The position numbers were made by a program, and so were the translations under genes. A stretch of 64,000 nt of DNA from contig JAGUYK010000035.1 in assembly GCA_020061355.1 (NCBI GenBank), positions 1 to 64,000 of the forward strand. The letters run 5' to 3'. Source of the DNA: Ignavibacteriales bacterium (lineage in GTDB: Bacteria > Bacteroidota > Ignavibacteria > Ignavibacteriales > Melioribacteraceae). Positions 61,005-64,000 of this stretch are shown here, piece after piece. The notes below the pieces were generated by a model, which made no database searches, was not told where the DNA came from, and saw only the letters and a program-made list of their open reading frames with translations. The first letter of the stretch is position 1. Each line of letters begins with the position of its first letter.

Positions 61005-63104
61005 ATGGAAAAATTTCATAATATCGGAACAACCACAGACTGGATAGTAATGTTAGTTTATTTCCTGCTCGTTATGCTTTTCGGTTCATATTTCGGTAGA
61101 TATAACCGAAGTACTCAAGACTTTTTCTTTGGCGGAAGAAGGTTTTCATGGTGGTTAATTGCATTCTCAATTGTTGCTACCGGTGTTGGAAGTCATAGTT
61201 TTATAAAATATTCGGCCATGGGATTTCAGCACGGGTTATCATCCTCTATGACTTATTTGAATGACTGGTTTTTTGTTCCTTTCTTTTTGTTCGGATGGTT
61301 GCCTATAATCGTCTATACAAAAATCAGATCAATACCCGAGTACTTTGAAAAAAGATTTAGTCCTTCCGCAAGATTCTTAGCTACTATACTACTTGTATTA
61401 TATATGGTCGGTTATATCGGAATAGGTTTCCTTACACTCGGTAAAGCCGCTCAACCTTTATTACCCGAACATTTTACTTTATTCGGACAGACATTCGATA
61501 TAACGTTAATGGGAATAATAATTGTTATTGCCATAATTACAGGTTTTTATATCACCTTTGGTGGACAGACAGCAGTTATTTTTACTGATCTTTTGCAAGG
61601 ATTCATTTTACTGTTTGCCGGTATTTTACTTTTTGTGCTCGGTTTAGATTACTTAGGCGGGTTTAAAGTTTTTTGGGATTTACTTCCGGTAGAATTGAAA
61701 CTTCCATTAGCTCAATTTAATGAGCCGCCGAGTTTTAATTTTGTTGGGATCTTCTGGCAGGATGGAATTGCCGGTTCTGTTGGTTTCCTTTTTATGAATA
61801 TGGGCCTGATAATGCGATTTATGGCAACAAAGAGTGTAGACGAAGGTAGAAAAGCAGCAACATTTAATATTCTCGCTATGCTTCCAATCTCGGCAATAGT
61901 TGTTTCTAATGCGGGTTGGATTGGAAAAGCAGTATCCATTGCACAGCCCGAAGTTGTTCCGCCAAGCATCGTTCCAGATCAAGTATTTGTCGTGATTGCA
62001 AATTTAGTTTCACATCCAGGTGTCTTCGGGTTTATTATGGCCGCATTAACTGCTGCGCTTATGTCAACTGTTGATACATTGATAAATGCTACTGCTGCCA
62101 TTTATATCAATGATATTCATAGACCTATAAAAAAATATATCGGGAAAAAGGTTACAATTACAGAAAAGGAAAATGATAGAAAAGAATTATTTGCAGCAAG
62201 GATTGCTTCTATTGCAATAACAACACTTGGAGTACTTTCCGTTCTGATATTCGAAAAATTTCCGACGGTATATGAAGCGCACGGATTTTTCCATTCAACA
62301 CTTACACCACCATTAGTTGTCGCAATATTTCTCGGCATCTTCTGGAAAAAATTTACTCCGGCTGCGGTTATGGCAACTTTCATTGGCGGTGTTGCATTAA
62401 TGATTCTCGGAAATTATTATCCCGCTGCACTTATTTCACCGTTTGACCATGGGACTGAAATGGACTTAAAACATCCATATACATATATAAGGGCGCTATA
62501 TAACTTATTTGTTTGTTCCTTTGTTGGTGTTATTGTAACAGTAACGACGGTATATCAAAAAAGAATTGTTGAAATACTTAGAAGTAAGAGAAATCATCTA
62601 CAAATTTTCTATCTTCTAAACTCGGTTAGTGTTGCTATATTTATTTCAATCGTGTTCAATTTGTTTCCGCTGACTATTTTATTACCACTTGCAGTAGTAT
62701 TGATAATATTTGCTTCAATTTCTATAAGTTACGTTGTAAAATATGACCCAACAAACAATACGGAAGGGCTAACCGCCTGGTCTATTGCCAAAGCAAAAGA
62801 ACTTTTCAAGGGAAGACCAATTAATGATAGAGAAGGCAAAAAAATCAAAGTCAACTGGAAATTAAAAGATGGCGATGATAATACAATCAATTTTTCCGAA
62901 AACGATATGAGAACTATGGCCGCTGAATCAGGTGATCTTGTTTACATATCCGATGCAAGGGGATATCTAGGTGGACTTAAATCGGTTCATGCCGAATACG
63001 GAGCACCTCATAATGAAAACGGCATTGTATACATTAATAAGGAACAAAAGCTGACCGGATTGTTTGTTGAAGGAAGACCCTTATCAGCGGAAAAAGAGAT
63101 GTAA
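61005..63104 (+). CDS. Sodium:solute symporter (SSS family), module 1
   Basis: A 699-residue transporter. The start MEKFHNIGTTTDWIVMLVYF is followed by FFFGGRRFSWWLIAFSIVATGVGSHSF, IRSIPEYFEKRFSPSARF and the helix-rich core of about 13 helices, typical of the SSS family (the region STVDTLINATAAI corresponds to the conserved ion-binding helix). The last 110 residues, after KYDPTNNTEG, form a cytoplasmic tail with no recognised domain. The substrate is not predictable (sugars, amino acids and carboxylates all occur in the family). It pairs with the small protein upstream. Confidence 0.92.
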   Translation: MEKFHNIGTTTDWIVMLVYFLLVMLFGSYFGRYNRSTQDFFFGGRRFSWWLIAFSIVATGVGSHSFIKYSAMGFQHGLSSSMTYLNDWFFVPFFLFGWLPIIVYTKIRSIPEYFEKRFSPSARFLATILLVLYMVGYIGIGFLTLGKAAQPLLPEHFTLFGQTFDITLMGIIIVIAIITGFYITFGGQTAVIFTDLLQGFILLFAGILLFVLGLDYLGGFKVFWDLLPVELKLPLAQFNEPPSFNFVGIFWQDGIAGSVGFLFMNMGLIMRFMATKSVDEGRKAATFNILAMLPISAIVVSNAGWIGKAVSIAQPEVVPPSIVPDQVFVVIANLVSHPGVFGFIMAALTAALMSTVDTLINATAAIYINDIHRPIKKYIGKKVTITEKENDRKELFAARIASIAITTLGVLSVLIFEKFPTVYEAHGFFHSTLTPPLVVAIFLGIFWKKFTPAAVMATFIGGVALMILGNYYPAALISPFDHGTEMDLKHPYTYIRALYNLFVCSFVGVIVTVTTVYQKRIVEILRSKRNHLQIFYLLNSVSVAIFISIVFNLFPLTILLPLAVVLIIFASISISYVVKYDPTNNTEGLTAWSIAKAKELFKGRPINDREGKKIKVNWKLKDGDDNTINFSENDMRTMAAESGDLVYISDARGYLGGLKSVHAEYGAPHNENGIVYINKEQKLTGLFVEGRPLSAEKEM

Positions 63105-63219
63105 ACTGTAATCATTCGTTTAACTTTTAAAATAATTTAATTTGCTAATCATTTTACCACCGCGTAAATTTTCTTCCGATTTTTTAAACTAAATTGTAAT
63201 AAATTACGGTTAAAATACA

Positions 63220-63432
63220 ATGCCCTCATTTTTTAACAGCTGGCTTCCATTCATTTATCTCTACGTCGTAGGCGGTATCTTCTTTTTATTAGGGATGGTC
63301 TTAATTCGTCGTGTAAAAGGAATAGATATGCGCCAGAAGAAACACCGCTTTTGGTGGAAAGTGATGATCTTCGGTTATTTCTATTTTATGATAATTCATG
63401 CCCTTTTAATAATCGCTGCATTATATTGGTAA
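63220..63432 (+). CDS. Small two-helix membrane protein, symporter module 2
   Basis: A 70-residue paralogue of the protein at 60788, the same length, with matching ends MPSFFNSWLPFIYLYVVGG and IIHALLIIAALYW. The middle loop differs (RVKGIDMRQKKHRFW). It is followed after 6 bases by a second symporter, repeating the order of module 1. This conserved pairing argues that both genes work together. Confidence 0.8.
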   Translation: MPSFFNSWLPFIYLYVVGGIFFLLGMVLIRRVKGIDMRQKKHRFWWKVMIFGYFYFMIIHALLIIAALYW

Positions 63433-63438
63433 AATAAT

Positions 63439-64000
63439 ATGGATAGAATTCACACAATAGGTACCCAAACCGATTGGGTTGTAATGATAGTTTATCTGGT
63501 TGCAATTTTACTTTTCGGGAGTTATTTCAGTAAGTATAATCATAATACAACAGATTTCTTTTTCGGTGGAAGAAGATTTTCCTGGTGGTTAATTGCAATG
63601 TCAATTGTTGCAACCGGGGTCAGCAGTCATAGTTTTGTAAAATACTCCGCAAAAGCCTGGGAGTATGGATTTTCTTCATCAATGGCTTATATGAATGACT
63701 GGTTCTTCATACCATTTTTTATGTTCGGATGGCTACCGATTGTCGTTTATTCAAAGATAAGATCAATTCCTGAGTACTTCGAAAAACGTTTCAGCCCATC
63801 AGCCCGGTTCTTCGTAACCATACTTCAGTTGTTATATCTCGTGGGATATATTGGTATCGGTTTTTTGACAATGGGTAAAGCTATATTACCCTTAATGCCG
63901 CCCACGATGAGTTTATTTGGGTTAGAAATTAACATCACATTGATGGGGCTAATAATTGTCATTGCATTTGTTACCGGCGCCTACACAACGTTTGGAGGTC
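63439..64000 (+). CDS. Sodium:solute symporter, module 2, 3' end outside window
   Basis: An open frame from the ATG at 63439 to the window end (187 codons). The translated part matches module 1 closely: IHTIGTQTDWVVMIVYL, FFFGGRRFSWWLIAMSIVATG, SIPEYFEKRFSPSARFF and GYIGIGFLTMGKA. Differences in the first helices and in the region after GKA suggest a different substrate or regulation. The gene starts 6 bases after the small partner gene. Confidence 0.9.
   Translation, partial: MDRIHTIGTQTDWVVMIVYLVAILLFGSYFSKYNHNTTDFFFGGRRFSWWLIAMSIVATGVSSHSFVKYSAKAWEYGFSSSMAYMNDWFFIPFFMFGWLPIVVYSKIRSIPEYFEKRFSPSARFFVTILQLLYLVGYIGIGFLTMGKAILPLMPPTMSLFGLEINITLMGLIIVIAFVTGAYTTFGG

Noticed and set aside
1..64000. 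CRISPR array, prophage or integrative element
   Set aside because: No regularly spaced repeats, integrase, transposase or phage genes were found; the repeats present are short and dispersed.

Overview
This AT-rich window looks like a chromosomal segment from the Bacteroidetes/Chlorobi/Ignavibacteria group, most likely an Ignavibacteria-like, respiring, peptide- and glycan-using bacterium. The evidence is combined: a fused CcoNO cbb3 oxidase subunit with a one-haem CcoP, three tandem S46 dipeptidyl-peptidases, GH97 and GH29 enzymes, and -7 promoter elements of the Bacteroidetes form TAnnTTTG 19-34 bases before eight start codons. I saw no rRNA, tRNA, CRISPR array, phage gene or transposase. 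Genus-level placement is inference.

Region by region. 1-3.7 kb: the end of a secreted S9 peptidase, a YkvA/DUF1232 protein, a lipocalin lipoprotein and an unknown four-helix membrane protein. 3.7-7.2 kb: a minus-strand GH29-GH97 pair of secreted glycosidases. 7.3-17.4 kb: housekeeping genes (NUDIX, murI, glnD, a tyrosine phenol-lyase-type lyase, queF, queC, an MFS transporter, a YciO/Sua5 protein, an SDR), with a 125-bp MITE-like element after 11317. 17.6-26.1 kb: a complete cbb3 operon (ccoI-ccoS-ccoNO-ccoQ-ccoP-ccoG-ccoH plus a TauE/SafE-type protein). 26-32.4 kb: NUDIX, HD, SixA-like phosphatase, isochorismatase-like hydrolase, a divergent C39-like peptidase/ATP-grasp pair, cobA, a DUF1289 protein and homoserine dehydrogenase. 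32.4-39.1 kb: three S46 peptidases. 39.3-43 kb: an unusual zinc-ribbon ORF, phosphomannomutase, small proteins and a class V aminotransferase. 43.1-48 kb: a secreted PepF, an OPT transporter and its membrane neighbour. 48-53.3 kb: gmhA, a ferredoxin-nitroreductase, aconitase with a histone-like lysine tail, and DUF192. 53.4-60.6 kb: a hydrolase, a GHL10/DUF187 protein, aroB, aroK, a beta-barrel protein and PpiD. 60.8-64 kb: two tandem copies of a small membrane protein plus sodium:solute symporter module, the second cut by the window end.

Working together: the S9, S46 and PepF peptidases all carry export signals and could degrade proteins to di- and oligopeptides outside the cytoplasm, with the OPT transporter importing products. 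The cbb3 oxidase would provide respiration at low oxygen. Many gene borders carry hairpins or short repeated words, and in at least two places (ccoS and the class V aminotransferase) such sequence appears inside coding regions.

The observations I rate most worth checking are the duplicated symporter module, the zinc-ribbon ORF with a good ribosome-binding site but no standard start codon, the aconitase tail ending at an A9 run, the C39/ATP-grasp pair with interleaved promoters, and the MITE-like element.
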